Source: Chamaecrista fasciculata
Taxonomy: Eukaryota; Streptophyta; Magnoliopsida; Fabales; Fabaceae
Direction: 5' to 3'
DNA: 64,000 nt
Assembly (NCBI GenBank): GCA_003254925.1
Contig: QANZ01006845.1
Location: 62,001-126,000, forward strand
The translations under genes were made by a program, and so were the position numbers. This document shows, piece after piece, positions 22,664 through 36,100 of the stretch. Every line of letters starts with the position of its first letter. Position 1 is the first letter of the stretch. Below the pieces are notes generated by a model. It worked only from the letters and a program-made list of their open reading frames with translations, was not told the origin of the DNA and did no database searches.

Positions 22664-24176
22664 AAATATACTATTAAATTTTTTTAAAAACCAAATGGTG
22701 TATTTCAATCTTTTATAAATAGAATTATCAACTCAATAATTATTAAAAGATCAAATTATTAATGTACTCTTTATAAATTATAAGGACTGCCACATTATTC
22801 AATATTCATTCTTCTGCTCAACCTCCCACTCTCAATGCCTCTAGTTCACAGAATAATTATACTTAATACTATTTTCATAAGAAACTTCGTAAAATTTATT
22901 CAATAATATTTATATTTAAATAATCATTCTTTAAAAATATTATAATTAAGGTCATGATATAGAACTGCTGCTAAGAGAAAATTTTTTTAATAAAAAAACT
23001 ATTTTTTTTGGCCTGAAAATAAACTAAAATTTGAATACCCGAAAAGGCGAAACTGGGAAAAAAACCCAAAAAGAATCGGCTGCTAACGACGCAATACCTA
23101 GCTTGTGTGTGCATGTTGTGTCAACATCACTTCTGGCAAAGCATGTTCGAAATTTATATAATTTTATAAGATTAAAGGAGAAAAGAAAAAAAAAAAAAGA
23201 GGAANGAAAAGAAAAAAAAAAAAAGAGGAAGAGGAATGAATTCTCTCCTCTTTATTTAAAAAGTTGAAAATTGAAGCATAAGAGATAACTTTTAATTTCT
23301 CATTTTTTTCTTTTTTATAAATATTAAATACCTCAAATTAAAATAATTTAAAAGAGATTAATTTCTTTCTTTTTTCCCTCTTCCTCTAATCGCTTTCCCT
23401 CTTCTCTCTCTTCTTAGGCTTTGTTTGGATTGAAAGTATTAAGAGAGAAGGGAAGGGAGAGATGCTGTGATAGTTGAAAGATTCTACCTTTTATTTTTAT
23501 GGGAACACACGAGAGTATCCTACTTGATAACAAAATGAATCAGGTGCTAATGACCCTGAAGGATTCTACAATCTACATAGTGAGGCTAATTATGAGTGTA
23601 ATGCTGGGAGAGATAAGAATATGTGAGAGAGAAAGTGTTGATGAGATCCACTTTTTCTCTCTATTTGTTCCTTTCTCCCTCTTCACTTCACCTATAGTAC
23701 ACTATAGAAGATCCAAATTGGTCATTGCATAATTACTTTGGTAAATGCAATGATTGTAATAGGATAATAGTATACCAAATAACTTGGGAAAATGCCGAGG
23801 GAGCAAATAATGAGATTAAATTAAAGCACTTGTAGTTGTAGAGTAGACAGTTGAGGTCTCCACTCTCCAGGGACCAAACTCACGTTATTTCTGTCATTGA
23901 CATATTTTAGATAGATAAATATGTATGTATATCCTAAAACCAAAAAAAGAAAAAAAAAGAAAAGCCGTTTTGTACTTACAGGAGGAGGCGGAAGAGCAAC
24001 TGTTCTTCCTATCCTCAGTGCCATCAATGGCATTCTCATCCCTGAATATACAACAGAACCACTCGGTTCATTTTACCAGTATCAACACCTTAAAAATTAT
24101 GAAACCAATCGGATTCAAACAAAAACAACCATGTCAAAATAGAAACTAAAATCCCCTTTAGACTAGCAACATCTAG
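22664..24176. other. Intergenic and 3' flank of the WD40 gene
   Basis: Contains purine-rich aaaagaaaaaaaaaaaaga runs with an N near 23205, a CT-rich patch (23370-23415), and the likely 3' UTR of the WD40 gene from about 24176 down. A segment at 23981-24043 has a good acceptor and donor on the minus strand and might be an untranslated exon. No other gene. Confidence 0.4.
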
Positions 24177-27100
24177 TCATTGTTTATGACTAGAATTGCC
24201 AACCTTGCTTGACAGTGAAGGTTTCTCCTTCAGGGTGCTAGACAACAGGGTTTCAGAGTTGGTTGATTGAGTGTCTGCAAGCCCAGGTCTCATCCAGACT
24301 TTTATGTGCCCCTCTCGGCAGGCACTGAGTACAGATTCCTGGGTGAATATCACCCCTGACAGTGGTTCAGTATGCACACGATGAGCAACAAACGGCGATA
24401 GTTTTGGAACATCTCGCATACTAGGAGCAGGTTGCAGTGTACCCAACGGGACAACATTATCCCAATGAGATGACTGGCTTCCGGCACTGAAAGTGGGGGA
24501 TCCACCTGGAGGACACCGCCGCAATGGTACTACTATCTCGTCCATTTCCAGGTCCCACAGAAGCAATTGCGTATCCTGACATCCAAAACATCTAAGTTAT
24601 AGTATTTATGCAATATAAGAGCTCAAGTAATGGAAAATGTATTCATATCACATCAATCATCAATCATTAAGTAAAAATATCAATGATCACACAGATCCAA
24701 GGCCATTACGGTTCTGACAGCATTACATTCCACAATCAAAAGTATATTTGTCAATATTACAGCACTTCATTCAAAATTTACAACCGTTCTTGATGAAGCC
24801 TAGCCATTTTCTCCCCCTCAGGCTGGGTTTAAGTTGATAGCTTTAACTGTGATCCGTTCCATAAATAAAACTCTTTTTTTAATAAAGATATATAACACTA
24901 TCTTCATACCAGCACTCTACTACATATTTCACATAGGTTAATTGTCCTTCCACAGATCAAGGATAGCATTTCCTAACATCAAATGGAATCTAAAAGCAGC
25001 TGAACCCCAGTACTATTCACTGGGTTGGTATAGCAGTGCCAATACGTTTGTCTAACATTAGCATATGACACTCAGAATGATAAAACTTGAAAGTTGAAAC
25101 CAAAAGCAAGCCATATAACAATCAACAACCACCACCCCACCACAATCACCAAGAAGGCAAAGCAATTTGTTTTCCAACCCTCGAAGACAACAAGGGTCCA
25201 AATCTTCAAATCAAGGGGAAATCAAGGTTTTTGCAAGTTAAGATCCAAGCGGCTAAGTGTACATGAAATTTATCATGAAATCATCTTGGTACCTGACCAA
25301 CAGAACCAAACCTATACATAACAGTCTCCCCATTGTCATTTGAATTTGGTGAAGACCAATATGAATCAAAAGCCACTCCACTGACCTGGTTGCAGCATTT
25401 GACAGAAATTTAGCACTCTGACAGAAAATGAAGTTCCAGCCAAAATTACAAAATAACTTACCCAAGAGTTGTGCCCCTCACCCCATGCCACAACCTTGCG
25501 ATCTTCCATGCTCCAAACTTGAACTAAATCATCTTCTCCTCCGGTCAAGACATATTTTCCATCCATGCTGTTTAGTAGATTTAACATGAGTAAATAATTT
25601 TTTCCCTAAGAAATCTAGAGTATGAAATAATAAGGAAATAGGTAATGAATCAAAACTGACAATAAGATAATTAATTGACTTAAACCAAACATGTCTAACC
25701 TCCAAGCACAACATAACAAAGCACCATAATAACTTTTGCCACCACATATAAGTTGTTCTTTGGAGTAATCAAACACTCGTAAATAACCTGAATGCAGTTT
25801 ATGAGATAAGCCCATCAAGTTGCTTATGCTAGAAGAAAGAAATCAGATGCAGAACTACCACACAGAGGTGAGGGCATTAAATAAACAATATACCGTCTCT
25901 TCCAACAGTTGCTAAGAATACCCCATCTGGTGAGAAAGACATACTATTGATTGAACCCTGGCATATGTGCCATCTGGCTATTGGATTACTCTGCAAAGAA
26001 TGTATTATAAAGAGGGTAAACTGACATGTATTGACAGGAGAAGTAAATAATTTAATATATTAACTGTTATGCGACTAGTAAAACTTGTGTGCAACTGAGC
26101 TGTTACAGTAATGCCATGAAAGAGGCCCTGACACATTACATGAGTAATAAATCACGAAGCAAGTGAAGGTAAATAAACATTGACCTTTACATGACTATAA
26201 ACTATAAATAGAAAAGTTATGAGAAAAATGGAAAGCTGTGGCATTTGGGTAGAGCTGCATACTCCCAACCCTTGCCTAATTTGTGCTGAAACTTCACAGT
26301 TGCTAAACCGGGTTACAATGAGAAGGGTAAAATACAGTTTTAAACTTATGATACAGATGAATACCTACAACATTTAATTATTACTCATACTGATGAAATC
26401 ACCACAGGTTTCAAAAAATATTAATGGTGTAGAAACAAGGGGAAAATGCAATCAGCAATACACATATTTTGCTTAAATGTGAAATGGTTTGAACTTAATA
26501 CCTTACTATAACGTGCATGGGCAACAGAAAACTGTGTCTGATCTTTGATAATCGGGAATGATGAATCACCAGCACCCTCTTTGCTCTGAAATTAGAAAGG
26601 AAAAGGTCAATAAATGCTCAAATAACTGTAGGAAAATAACATGCATATGAATTATAAGATTAGCATCTCTTTTAAGGTCAAGGCTTGCCTTTTCATATAC
26701 GTACAAATTCCCATCTGCATGAGCTACAACAAAAGCACCGTCACCTCCAGGCACCCAAGCAATACTAGTACAACGACTGCTCAAAGCAACATGCATCAAT
26801 CAAGCTCGTCTCCAACATAGTTTCTTTGACTCAATAATTTAACATACATGAGATTTTTTGAGGTCAGTAAACAACGTTAATAACTTTTGTTTGATATGGA
26901 AACAAGATTGCCCTCATCAAGCCATAGAAAATCAGGCTTCTTTAAATAAACTAATATTTCCATTCATCATTTTGAGCAGAAAAAGTCTAATCATGTCAAA
27001 TGCCAAGACCTACGCCTTCTTCTCATATTGTGTGAATAGCTACAATAGCCATCCTTGTTCAGAAATGCCCTTCAACTTCATATTTAAAAGATTTTTTTTG

Positions 27101-29505
27101 GTCACTTCATAAAAAAGATGATGATCGAAGATCAGAGAGATTTACAAAACAATTAAAGGTTCCCAAACTAAGGGAAACTTCAAACTTCTTACTTGTCCAA
27201 ACAATAGAAAGCTCACTCTACAGGAAATAAAGCACATTAAAAAACAAGCAACACCTGGGAATCCCATAATTTTGGTAAATGATTATCCAATCCTAAAATT
27301 TGTACTACCGTGTTTCTATCAGTGCACCCAATTTCCATATCAGAAGGCAGTGTTTATTAGTGGAATAACACAGACAAAAGGTTTGAGGTTTCATTTCTTG
27401 CATCCATTTTAATTGTAAATAATACAAATACTAAGAGCATTGATGAATATGAACATAAAAATAGGACAACAAATTTCAAGCAACCTTGTCAATGTTTGGA
27501 ACCTAATTCACAGACCTCTGACAAATAAGAAAAAATCTCTAGTTATTATCCAAAGAAATAAAGACTGTCTAAATCCATGAAACATATGGTCCCCAATATC
27601 TGAAACTCGACGGCCATTACGTATGATGGCCTTTACCCATCCATCTCAGAAAAATCAATTCTGTGCCAATGTTGTAACAATGGAGAGTTTTCAGATGAAG
27701 GGAGTCTTGCCAAGCACATAATCTACCAAGACCTGAGAACGCAACACAAGTGCACACAGGCTTGGAAAGCAGACAGACAAATGTGATTTTTTCTGTCATG
27801 TTATTACAAGGTGATCCACTGTTCTATACTCCACAGTGTCAAAGAATTAATCTTACTTTTAATGCCCAGAGGAGGACAAATTTTGAACAAGAATAAATCC
27901 TATTCAGTCATTGGTTCATCATCAGTCTTTTAATGCCCAGAGGAGGACAAATTTTGAACAAGAATAAATCCTATTCAGTCATTGGTTCATCATCAGTTAC
28001 ATCAAAAGTAAAATACACGAGCACATAGGCCTTTTTGCTAATGTCAAGCTTTATAACTTTCAAATATAGGTTTCGTTACAAATTCAAGAGAAAACATTCA
28101 TGAAAATCAAAATTGTATATAATTCATGTTATATTCCCAGCACAACCAAAAGAACATTGGCATATAATGCCCCAGCAAAATTTCTGGGACAAACTAGAAG
28201 TTGTAGGAAAGACATAGGAATGGATTGAATCTTGCCTGTTATTGACAGAACCATCTTTATTGTAATGCTGAGCACCAACAAGCTTTTTACCGACATCCTG
28301 TAATTGTTGTCTCAGTGACACTGAGTAGACTACAATAATACACACAGGACCAATAAATTCATAAAGTTCAAAATTTCATCATATAAGAGAATATTTGATT
28401 TTGCTGAACATTTACTTTACCATCACCAGAGTTCAAACCAATGACCAAATCATGTCCATCCTTAGCATCCTGATCAAATGCATGGCATACGGGATTTGAA
28501 CTACTGAAGTGAATTGACTTCACGGGGTCCTGAATTCAATGAAAAGCCTCTCATATACCAAAATCTAAAATATTCACGATCCATCAAAACCCAAGCAGTA
28601 TACCTTGTCTTGTGAATTCAAATCACTTATGAAAATTGCATCACCAACGTTGAAGATCAAATAAGTCCCTTTCCCGTCAAAATTTGAAATAACCACTGAA
28701 TTACTTGTACTTGAGGCACCAAGGGAACCAATCCTACTGTTTATTCCAACACTCTTGCTGCTTCCATTCCCTCCAACAAAACTAAGTGCTCGGCTTCCAT
28801 TGCCTCCACCCAACAATTTAGCTGCTGCTGACCTTACCCCACTACTGGCACTGAAACTTGAAGATTGGCCAGATGGTGTTGACGGCGCTGGCTTGTCCTT
28901 GAGATGCGCCAAAGTTACCTGATATTTGAATCAAATCAAGACGACACAATACTAAAACTGTATAGGCTCGTCACTGGGATTGATTCTAGAAAATAGCTGG
29001 ACGACAACAATCAAATGGACTTTCAAATGTCTGACGTAAAAAACGTAAGGACCAATAGTCCAATAGAAACCCGAGGAACAGTATTTCTAAAAAGTGTAGC
29101 TTAAATTGAATTTAGAAGCAAAAAGCACCCTTGATATCAGAACCTGAATTGAACTAAATTTAGAAATGATTGTAGGTATCTATCCAGTGTTCTATCATAA
29201 AGGAAAACCCTAGGAACGAACACAAACATGGTCAATAAGGATGTTAAATCATAGATTCAACTGAATGAACGGTGTGGGAAGTAGACCCACTTCGAGAAGT
29301 GAATTGGAAGGGAAAGAGCATAGAGAGAGTTTACCTGAGTAACGGTTTTGCCATGAGCGTAATGAAGGAGAGCGGAAGGGTAAGTCTTTTCGTATTGAAG
29401 CTTATATCGGCCTTCTGGGGTCTTAAAATAAGTCTTGAGGCCAGGGGATTGTGGAGTGGCGGATGAAGTGGTGGTGTTCATGGTACCGTTGGCAGTATTG
29501 ATCAT
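24177..29505 (-). CDS. WD40 repeat protein, WDR20/DMWD-like, 11 exons
   Basis: Transducin/WD40 protein of the WDR20 family (like At3g53390 and At2g37160); animal WDR20 is a cofactor of USP12/USP46 deubiquitinases, the plant role is poorly known. Eleven exons join in frame to 547 aa: 29335-29505, 28604-28918, 28421-28529, 28236-28329, 26689-26776, 26502-26585, 25894-25990, 25700-25787, 25462-25567, 25293-25385 and 24177-24575. Visible features include an N-terminal [20 protein letters not shown], a Gly/Ser-rich linker (exon 2), and WD blades such as [41 protein letters not shown] and [20 protein letters not shown]. Introns 4 and 5 appear to use GC donors (AACAG|GCAAGA, AAAAG|GCAAGC). Intron 4 (1459 nt) has a 71-bp tandem duplication. 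Confidence 0.92.
27856..27997. repeat. Identical 71-bp tandem duplication in a WD40 intron
   Basis: The unit 27856-27926 (starting cttttaatgcccagaggagg) is repeated without visible change at 27927-27997. The lack of differences implies a recent event or an assembly artefact. Confidence 0.9.
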
Positions 29506-31428
29506 AATGGCGATTAAGATAGGGACGAGAACATAGGATCATGACAAGAAGGGTTGAAACATCGAATCTCAAAAGCTCCTTCTTGCTCTGGTGAGTTTTT
29601 CTTGTACTGTGCTTTCAATCACTTTTCACTATGAGTGTGTTGTGTTTCTAGTTTCTAGCTTCTAGCTTCTTCAATGGGTTCCCAGATCAGACGTGAAACG
29701 CTGCTGCTGCTGCTGCCGAGCGAGAGAGAGTGTGTAAATCAAAAAAGGCACAAGATTTGACATTAACGCTCCCACAGTCAACGAAACGGACGGCAACCAT
29801 TCCTAATGGGATCTGTTCCTAGTTTAAAGGAGTGAACCTTATTTGCATGCACTCCTCACTCCACCATATGGGCAGGGCTTTCTACTTTCTAATCTTCCAC
29901 TCTCAATAATCAAATACCAAATGACCAAAAAAAAATACTAATAATAAACAATACCACACTTTCTGCTTCTAGAGCTTAATATTCTTTTTGTTTTTCCTTA
30001 AATACTTTTGGTCTATTTCTAGTTTCTACTCCTTCATTTTTAGTGCTTGCTTCCAAGGGCTTTGGCCCAAGCCCAAAATATGACGCGTTGGACCATTTTA
30101 TGGGCCTCAATGTCTTGATCCTTAAACCATGCTGAGCCCATGACTTATAAGAGTCCAACAGTGATGCCTATTTCATTTTCCTCCAAATACTTTGTTATAA
30201 AATGACTTGGTCATTAAGATAGAATTGCTCTAAGGGATAAGTGATATTGTGTTACTTAAATAATGTCTCGTATTTAAGACCTTGTAAATATGGCTGGTTG
30301 ACTCTGAATTAATTGGAGCCAAGTTACCAAGATTGCATGGACAACGAAGACAAAAAAACAAAATTTACCTGTTCTCGAGGAATGTGTTCTCAAGGAAGTT
30401 TAGCACATGGATCAAAAGTCAAAGATGAGAGGAATACAAATATATCATATGGCATTTGCCCCTTGGTTTGGGAATACTAGATTACTAGGAATTGGTAAAT
30501 TAAACAAAGATTGGTTCTAGTATACAGTATTTTGAATTTTGATGGCCAAAGTAAAGAAGTAATTGGAATAGGATTGGATCCAATCCTTAAATGTAACTAA
30601 CCCGGTTGGTGGCCTAAGGACAGAGACGGACAGTAATAGATTGATTGATCTTAACTGGTTGCCATATCCTAATCCTAATCCTAATCCACCCACTTCTGAC
30701 ATCATACGTTAATGCTACTCCTATGTAAAGCATATGTTCACATTCTGGATGCAAACGTATAGTCTCAAGACTAGACTACAGCACATACGAGTTGGAATAT
30801 GTAGTTAATTCGTGTGCAAAAATTAAAGCGAAGGAAAACAGTTGCCAAAACCTAAGGTGTAAAAAGCATTTGGTCCCTCCATGACAATCATTGATTGTCA
30901 CTAGTGACAGTGTTCATAACTAGTAGCTCTAAAGTTGACTAACTTATAGCAGAAGCAAAAATAATAAATCTTCTTCTGGTCAACCCAGTTCGAGTCTCCA
31001 CTTGGTGGGGATGCTAGAGAAGGGAATATACTAGGCAGTGACAAATATGCTTACCGCTGAGCCAAGTCGGCCCTTCAAAAGCAAAAATAATAATAATAAC
31101 AATAAAAGAGCATCATTCCACCCACACCCCACTCAGATTTCAATCCCATATCAAATTGCCAATCGTGTTGGTTTTTCCTGCCTCGTAAAGCAATTCTTTC
31201 TCTGCCTTCCCACTGCAATGTCATGCCTTTACAAAGAAAAGTCCATGTTTGAGGTTCTCTTGCCACCTTCTACAGATTGCAACCATCCACCAAACTTGTT
31301 AGCAATCAATTTCCCATCCACGGATTCACCCTCTTTACTCCTTTGTTCTCCCTCCTTAGTCCCTACATATATAATAGTATAGATATACCACATTCCCCTC
31401 CCACCTCTTGTAACTTGGTAAATGCAAA
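29506..31428. promoter_or_regulatory. Divergent promoter region, WD40 gene and FLA gene
   Basis: The leader of the WD40 gene occupies the left part and includes a ctgctgctgctgctg run near 29702. On the right, TATATAA at 31368-31374 lies about 55 bp before the FLA ATG and is a good TATA box. Between them no gene is seen. Short frames near 31038-31382 read through leader sequence of FLA and look non-coding. Confidence 0.5.
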
Positions 31429-32187
31429 ATGGGAAAGCAAATCCTGAGTCCTCCTCTGCTGTCTCTTGTTGTGTTACTAATAGTATGCTTGTTACAAACA
31501 TGTTATGCTCAAACAGCAGCACAGGGTCCAGCGCCAGCAGGCCCCGCCAACATCACAAAAATACTGGAAAAGGCAGGCCAATTCAGCACCTTAATTAAGA
31601 TTCTGAAAGTCACGCAGGAAAGTGATAGAATGAATGCCCAGCTCAACAGTAGTAGCTCAAACCAAGGCCTCACAATGTTCGCACCCACTGATAATGCCTT
31701 CTCAAATCTGAAAGCAGGCACTTTGAACTCCATCAATTCCCAACAACAGCTTCAGCTAGTGCAGTTCCACATCCTCCCCACTCTCTACACCATTTCTCAG
31801 TTTCAGACAGCCAGCAATCCCTTGCAAACTCAGGCTGGTAACAGTGATTATGGACAATTCCCTCTTAATGTCACCACTTCATCCTCTGGGAACCAAGTTA
31901 ACCTCACAACAGGAGTCGTCACTACATCAGTTTCTAATACTATATATACCGATAATCACCTTGCTGTGTACCAGGTGGATCAAGTTCTACTTCCTCTCGC
32001 ACTTTTTGGCTCACCCCCGACAGCATCACCGGCTCCGGCACCGACCAAGCCACAGAAAAATGTCAGGCCATCCGATGCTCCCTCTGCTTCTTCTGATGAT
32101 GCTTCTGGTGTCCTGCCTCTCAATACTCCACCCCTTCTCTTCTTTTTTACACTTATTATCATGCCTGCTTCCTCTTTCTTTCTCTAG
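31429..32187 (+). CDS. Fasciclin-like arabinogalactan protein, FLA11/12 type
   Basis: Secreted, GPI-anchored cell-wall glycoprotein of the single-fasciclin group linked in Arabidopsis to secondary-wall formation in stems. The intronless 252-aa protein has a signal peptide (about residues 1-27, cleavage near CYA-QT), an AGP motif GPAPAGPA, one fasciclin domain (about 40-188) with H1-like GLTMFAPTDNAFSNLK and H2-like YQVDQVLLP, several N-glycosylation sites (NIT, NSS, NVT, NLT), a second AGP region (ASPAPAPTKP), and a hydrophobic C-terminal tail (PLLFFFTLIIMPASSFFL) for GPI attachment. A TATA box lies 55 bp upstream. Among Arabidopsis genes, FLA11 (At5g03170) sits beside P58IPK, as here. Confidence 0.93.
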   Translation: MGKQILSPPLLSLVVLLIVCLLQTCYAQTAAQGPAPAGPANITKILEKAGQFSTLIKILKVTQESDRMNAQLNSSSSNQGLTMFAPTDNAFSNLKAGTLNSINSQQQLQLVQFHILPTLYTISQFQTASNPLQTQAGNSDYGQFPLNVTTSSSGNQVNLTTGVVTTSVSNTIYTDNHLAVYQVDQVLLPLALFGSPPTASPAPAPTKPQKNVRPSDAPSASSDDASGVLPLNTPPLLFFFTLIIMPASSFFL

Positions 32188-33105
32188 TTCCCATTTTCCT
32201 GTAATTCCTTACCTCAGTTGCTTCATGTATTAATTATTATTCATCATGTGTACTAGTTAGTGTTGCCACTTACTAAAACTTTGGGTTCAACTTCAACACA
32301 CATGCTTTTTATTCCAAAATTATGAAATGTAATACTTGACATCTAAGATTTAATCTGATTTCTCATCTCATGATGCTGACAGAGCCTTGCCACGTAATGT
32401 TGTATCAGATCAGGAAGAAATAATGACTTCATAAACAAGTATCATACATTAGACAAACAAGTTGCTTAGGGTAGAAGTGACTCGAGAGTAAAGTTGATGG
32501 TAGAGTGAAAATAAACTTATCTCGCACTTCAGGAAAGAAAAAATATTAACGCATTGACAGTGACACACTGACACTAGTAATCTAGTACCAATTGAGAACG
32601 AGTCGAAGTAGAAGCAACCGTCAGGCTATGCGATCACAATCACGCGCTTTCATGTTGGTCATGCTCAGTAAAACAAATTAACATCGAGTCATGCTATTAT
32701 TAGTATTTTCGGACTTCAACCGAGATTCAAAAAACTAATCGAACTAATCCAAAAATTCCTCCTGCTAGCAGTATAAATAAAGGATTAAAAAAAATCTGAA
32801 TAAAAAAAAAACAGAAAATCTCAGTACAAAATGTATCATGGTTGCCTGGAATTTAAAGCCATTATTACATAGGCATTAGAATTCATCAAATCGGCCGTCC
32901 TCAACTAACACCAGGCACATCACGTTGTGCAAAAAGCCCCAAAAAAGAAAGCTAAAGAAATAAAATCTCTAGAGCACATTTCTTATCTTACAAGCCTCTA
33001 CGGATGGCCTACCTATATACCTCAACAACCGTTAGCAATTAGTGAAATCATTGCCGTGGGCTCTTCCATAAGAGTCTGCAACTTTGCTTTTTCCTTAATC
33101 AGCAA
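32188..33105. other. Convergent intergenic region (3' UTRs of FLA and P58IPK genes)
   Basis: Non-coding. Probably holds the 3' UTRs of both flanking genes. No further feature recognised. Confidence 0.5.
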
Positions 33106-36100
33106 TCAAAAATGAAACTCAAACCCACCGCCACCACCGCCAGGAAAGCCTCCTCCAAAGCCTCCAGGGAAGCCTCCATCAAAAGTGAAGGTAAACTGTT
33201 GGCCACCGCCACCAAAGGGGTTGAAACCTCCACCACCACTGCCCATTCCCATGTCTTCAAGGTCTTCCCCTCGGTCATATCTAGTTCGTTTGTCTTCATC
33301 ACCCAGAACCTGAAATAAATTGCAACATTCTGTTATAAACAAGATAATTTCATCCCCATCACACTAACAAACAGATTCTGGATCAGCACAATCAAGTGTA
33401 ACCCTGAATCACTCAGGCACATCTATACTCAGTAGTGAGAATGGGGGAGAAAGGCATGGTATGATTGAAAAAACAATAATAACTGTGAAGGAACAATTAT
33501 ATTCTTGATCAACACCTCATATGCAGCAGCAATTTCTCGAAATTTAGCCTCTGCTTCCTCCCTATTCTCCACATTCTTATCAGGGTGCCATTGCAAAGCA
33601 AGCTTCTTGTAAGCACGTTTTATCTCAGAGACAGAGGCAGTTTTTGAAATTCCCAAAATCTTGTAGTAGTCCTTGCGCTTGCTCATCTTTAAAGCTTTCT
33701 CAGCCCTCATTAATGCTTCACGGATGTTCATATCCTGCAACGATAGAAAAAATACTACTCATACATAAACATTATTTTATGTCATAACAAACAAGGTGCT
33801 AAAAATTATGAGACAGGACACCAAAGCACAGGGCATTTTCCACTAATTAAAAACAACCGATACAACTAATCAGACAAAATTCACAAATATTACCACCGAG
33901 TTACAAATTAACACAACATTTTTACGAGTTACGAATAACTAATGCTGCTTAAAAGTTAAATTAGTTTATCAACTTCATTAACCAAGAGGTTAAGAGAGGC
34001 CAAGAGAACTCCATCTCAGAAAAAAAAATCGTTAGAGATTAACGCTAAGCCAAAATAAAGAAAGAACATTGCAGATGAGTTAAAAGAAAGATATGGCTTC
34101 TTAAGAAGAATGATCAAGGAACACATCTTTAGAGAGCATACTCCTCAAGAATCTCCAGTTTCAGCTAATTACCATAGTCATTTGAATTTCAAACTATCTA
34201 ACAAACCTGAGGAGACTTTTGAGCAGCTGATTTCAGATCTTGCACAGCTCCCTCCCAATCCTCTGTCAAGAGTTTGGCTTCTCCCCTCTGAGACAATTAA
34301 CAACCAAAAAGGCAACTCTCAGTGGCCTAAATAATATGTAACTGCAAATAATGCAGTATGTTCCATCTAACTCATCAAGACAAGAAGATAATATAACAAC
34401 AGTAAGGACAAGCACAGTGCTGTATCTTGAAAAAGAACCTGAACAAGCGCTTCAGTAAGCTCCTCATTGATCTTAAGAGCTTCATCACAACTGTTCAAAG
34501 CATCTTTTCCCCGGCCAAGCTTGACCAGTACTTTACATAAGCCAAGGTGAAGATGTACATTATGTGCAAGATGTTTAGGATCAACTGCCAGTGCAGCTTT
34601 GAATTCCTCTACTGATACACGTAGTTTACCCTTACTCGCATTGTCTTCCGCCTGCAGGATGCACATGAAATGATCAATGCCTCTTCAGCACCATGAATAA
34701 CTTAAAATGTAAAAAGAATTAAGAAGGAAGGCAAGCAAAAAGGACCGGAGCTTACACTTTTACTCTTTTTTAGAAGATTTTTTAATCCAAAATATACTCT
34801 TTTCAGTTCACTGTTCTCTGGATCCAGGCGAAGACCTTTCTGAAAATGCCTGAACAAGTCAAAGTCAAAATATCCAAATCATTATATCCAAAATAGCAAG
34901 AGCATTGCAAGAGGTTAGTAACATTTACAACAACACAAACCTCATCGCAACATCATGATCAGCCAAGTAGTAGTATGCACGCCCACGGAGCAACAGTGCC
35001 TCTAAATTATTCTCATCTTCCTTTAGAATAAATCCAGACTCTGCAATGGCACCCTCATATTCTCTATCAGCTATCAACAACTCTACTTTCAGAAGCTTAG
35101 CCTGCATCAAATACATATATGGAGTTTACATGCTGGTAGCACACAACAGCTCCTAATCAAATTACTTTGAGACTAAAAAATGTAACTAAACATTCCTAGA
35201 ACTGAATTAATATTATTGACAACGTTTAAAAATGGAAGAGCCTAAAGAATTTACCTTTAAGCAAGCTGGAGAAAAAACAAGTACAATTTTATCAATGTAT
35301 TCCAAAGATTTTGTAAAGTTGCCCGAATCAAAGAGTGACTGAGCTGTTTTTAGAGCACTTTGAGCCTGCAACAACTGAGAGAGTTCCTTTTCTGCTGCTG
35401 AATCTCCAGGTTTCAACTCCAGAAACTTCTTGTAGCTCCTCTCAGATTCCTCATATCTACATTAGCCAAAAAGTTCCTGAATCATATAACTTTACAATTA
35501 GGAGTTTGAGAGAGTGTAGAGGAGATGAGGAGGGTAAAGAATTGCATGTGAGACAGTTTCCGCAACCAAGTGGCTCTCATGTATTATGTCATAATTTTTT
35601 ATCTTAAACAAATTTTGGAAAAAAAGGTTGAAAAGAAAAAGTTTCTGATTCTTGAAACTAATTCATTATACAATTAACTGAATAAAGAGCCATGCAGGAA
35701 TAGTTGCTAGCTTCCTATATAGGAAGAAAGCTTCAGAATATAACACCCTCCTTGATGAAAAAAAATAATAGTTACTATGATTTGGTCCAATCGTTATTGA
35801 CTCAGACACAACATAGTCTAGAATCAACTATGAGATGCTCCATAGAATCTTTGCTGTTGAGAGTACCATTTGTCCTCCAGCAATAAGACAAAGATATTAA
35901 GATACCACAACTACAGAGACTGGAGTTACCAGAAAGGAAAGGGAGATAATATAGTTGACATTTTGGTCAGCAAAGAGACCTCACTCTTCTCAAGGACAAT
36001 TCTACATTTTATGACATTATATATATATTTCACAACTTTTTGAACAATACTTTCTAGCATTTAAGGGAGAATGTTCTGTAAGACTTGAAAAACCCAGGGA

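Noticed and set aside
23981..24043. Extra coding exon at the 3' end of the WD40 gene
   Set aside because: It has acceptor and donor-like ends, but joining it from the AAG|GTTGGC site gives an immediate stop; at best an untranslated exon.
31844..32233. 129-codon frame overlapping the FLA gene
   Set aside because: Out-of-frame shadow of the FLA coding region.
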